This document shows, piece after piece, positions 62,402 through 64,000 of a DNA stretch of 64,000 nt. The translations under genes and the position numbers were made by a program. How positions within the stretch are numbered: the stretch's first letter is position 1; each line of letters opens with the position of its first letter. Origin of the DNA: Flavobacterium sp. J49 (lineage in GTDB: Bacteria > Bacteroidota > Bacteroidia > Flavobacteriales > Flavobacteriaceae); NCBI RefSeq assembly GCF_011742145.1, contig NZ_JAAQQU010000104.1:825938-889937 (forward strand), read 5' to 3'. The notes under the pieces were generated by a model. It did not search any database. It saw nothing but the letters and a program-made list of their open reading frames with translations, and was not told the origin of the DNA.

Positions 62402-64000
62402 ATGAAACAAACCTTTTTAGGTTTTATCTTTTTCGTTTGCAGTTGCATAAGCTTGAATGCACAAAACAAAATTGATAAAATTAACATGACTTACGGTGAA
62501 GAATTGCCGGAAGACAAGCAAAAAATCGTAAAGATTATCGGGGAAAGCGGTAATAAAATTTACGCCCTCGGATTCAAAGAAAAGGATGATTATTTTCTAA
62601 AAATATTTGAATCAAAAACCATGAAAATCATTTCTTCCAATCCTATTGTCATCCCTCAAATCAGTGATAAAGAGGTTGACTTTGAAGATGTTTTTTTATT
62701 AAACGGGAAGCTTTTTGCCATAGGAAGTGTTTACAATAAAAAGGATAAAATTTTCAATCTAATCGGAGCCGAAATTTCAGAAAAAGGCGTTTTGAGCAAA
62801 ACAACAGTGACTTTATTCAATTCGGAAGTCGCTAAAAAGTCAGAGCGAGGCGGATTTTACTTCAAACAATCTCCCGATGAAGGCGCTTTGTTAATCATGC
62901 ACACATCTCGTTTTCCTAAAGAAGATGCGATTAAATACGAAGTTAAATTGTTTGACGATAAATTGGCTACACTTTTCTCCAGCGAAGAAAAAGTGAAATT
63001 TGACGACAGCAAAAAAGATTACGAGTTTACCATTTCTGATTTTGAATTGAATTTTCAAGATGATGTGTTCTTAGTAATCAATGAAAGCTACCGCGATTCT
63101 AAAAAGAAAGAGCAAGTCGAAAAATTCCAAATTCACGCTTTCAAAAAAGCCAACAACTACGTGAAAGAAGTAGTGGATATCAATATCAAAGGCAAAGAAA
63201 TCATCAACTGTAAGATGATGTCAACCAACAAAAACACATTGCAGTTGGTTGGATTTTACTCCAGTGTTCGTGAAAACGGAAAAGCCAACAAGGAATTAAA
63301 AGGCGTTTACAATGCTACCATTAATTTGGCTACGAATGTAAATGACAACTTAAAGTTCAATGAGTTTGACTACGCAACGAAAGTTAAATTATTGGGTGAA
63401 AGAAGAGCCAAAAAAGGGAAAGACTTAAAACCTTTATACAGTATCACAACACTAATCGAGAAAAACGACGGCGGTATCATCGTTTTGTCTGAATTGCAAT
63501 TTGTGTATGTCGGACAAAGTTCCGGAATCGGACCATTGGCTTTTACTCCGGTGACTTATACTAAAAACGAGATTATCGTTACTTGTCTCAAACCGGATGG
63601 TTCATTAGATTGGAGTAATGTATTGCCCAAAGAACAATCGGCTACAGTGACAACTATGTCGTTTGCCTTTGGAGCTGTTGGAGGTAATGGAAACTTTGCA
63701 GTAGGGATTGCGATGGCTATTCCTTTGGCGCAAATGGGGAAAGGTCCTGAATATTTAGGAGCCATTCCGATTTATAAAGACGGTGTTTTGAATTTGCTTT
63801 TCAATGATAACGTTAAAAATAAAGGCGTTACTGATATTGAAGAAATCAAGTCTTTGGGGAACTACAACAACGCAGTTCCGGCACTTTTTATCTTTGATGG
63901 GAAAGGTCAAATCACCAGAAAAGATCCCGAAGAAGTAATCAAGAATGAATTGGTGCTTCGTCCGGGGATTTATTACCGCAAAAACCAAAATGAGTTTATC
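62402..64000 (+). CDS. Exported protein of unknown function, partial (C-terminus beyond window)
   Basis: Open from ATG 62402 to the window end (533 codons without a stop). Signal peptide MKQTFLGFIFFVCSCISLNA then Q, so exported. The body is a series of short beta-rich segments with repeated K/D/E and aromatic residues (GFKEKDDYFLKIFES, LNGKLFAIGSVYNKKDK, GGIIVLSELQFVYVGQ), reminiscent of a propeller. I do not recognise the family. It follows the pheA operon terminator and is a separate unit. Confidence 0.85.
   Translation, partial: MKQTFLGFIFFVCSCISLNAQNKIDKINMTYGEELPEDKQKIVKIIGESGNKIYALGFKEKDDYFLKIFESKTMKIISSNPIVIPQISDKEVDFEDVFLLNGKLFAIGSVYNKKDKIFNLIGAEISEKGVLSKTTVTLFNSEVAKKSERGGFYFKQSPDEGALLIMHTSRFPKEDAIKYEVKLFDDKLATLFSSEEKVKFDDSKKDYEFTISDFELNFQDDVFLVINESYRDSKKKEQVEKFQIHAFKKANNYVKEVVDINIKGKEIINCKMMSTNKNTLQLVGFYSSVRENGKANKELKGVYNATINLATNVNDNLKFNEFDYATKVKLLGERRAKKGKDLKPLYSITTLIEKNDGGIIVLSELQFVYVGQSSGIGPLAFTPVTYTKNEIIVTCLKPDGSLDWSNVLPKEQSATVTTMSFAFGAVGGNGNFAVGIAMAIPLAQMGKGPEYLGAIPIYKDGVLNLLFNDNVKNKGVTDIEEIKSLGNYNNAVPALFIFDGKGQITRKDPEEVIKNELVLRPGIYYRKNQNEFI

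Overview
The window looks like chromosomal DNA of a Flavobacterium or close relative (Bacteroidota). It is AT-rich and densely coded. Its promoters fit the Bacteroidota pattern (TTG, about 20 nt, then TAnnTTTG) and there is no obvious Shine-Dalgarno use. It carries lineage markers: a PorT-type secretion protein, the gliding-motility ATPase GldA, a GLPGLI protein, menaquinone methyltransferase and DUF5686/CarboxypepD_reg outer-membrane proteins. I see no rRNA, tRNA, CRISPR array, prophage or classical insertion sequence.

Layout. Positions 1-6131 (minus) hold a partial coiled-coil protein and the cell-shape operon mreB-mreC-mreD-PBP2-rodA, preceded by purH (6188-7714). Positions 7.9-21.1 kb are mostly housekeeping genes: an ABC permease, accD, class II aldolase, a BamA/TamA-like lipoprotein, an SPOUT RNA methylase, porT, ubiE/menG, folA, thyA, a bifunctional nuclease and etfBA. 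Positions 21.3-29.0 kb hold pdhB, a DUF5686 protein, a DNA glycosylase, a glycosyltransferase and a membrane pyrophosphatase with an unusual Cys-rich tail. Positions 29.1-35.6 kb form an operon that fits N-glycan core degradation (GH20 hexosaminidase, aspartylglucosaminidase, CutC, GH2 beta-mannosidase). Positions 35.6-43.3 kb hold a deoxynucleoside kinase, a GLPGLI/outer-membrane barrel pair and poorly characterised exported proteins.

Positions 43.3-54.9 kb are a methionine/SAM region and the most interesting part. It has metK with a structured leader. It has a metY-osmC-metX-hom operon for homocysteine synthesis by direct sulfhydrylation. It then has a SAM-I riboswitch ahead of a split metH (with a four-helix-bundle ORF between the halves) and metF. 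Ahead of metY lie two short ORFs missing from ordinary annotation, with runs of Met and Cys codons. Each overlaps one strand of an antiterminator that excludes a following intrinsic terminator. I read this as two tandem ribosome-mediated attenuators sensing Met (and/or Cys). Positions 59.0-62.3 kb hold a parallel case: a 29-codon Phe/Tyr-rich leader peptide, antiterminator and terminator in front of pheA, an aminotransferase and a DAHP synthase/chorismate mutase fusion.

The metH region is also marked by heptanucleotide arrays (unit CCGACAA). They lie upstream of metH part 1, as an inverted pair around the four-helix-bundle ORF, and inside metH part 2 in coding sequence. Three copies of an interspersed, possibly structured repeat starting TAGCCC are spread through the window. 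The right end is an exported protein of unknown function cut by the window edge.
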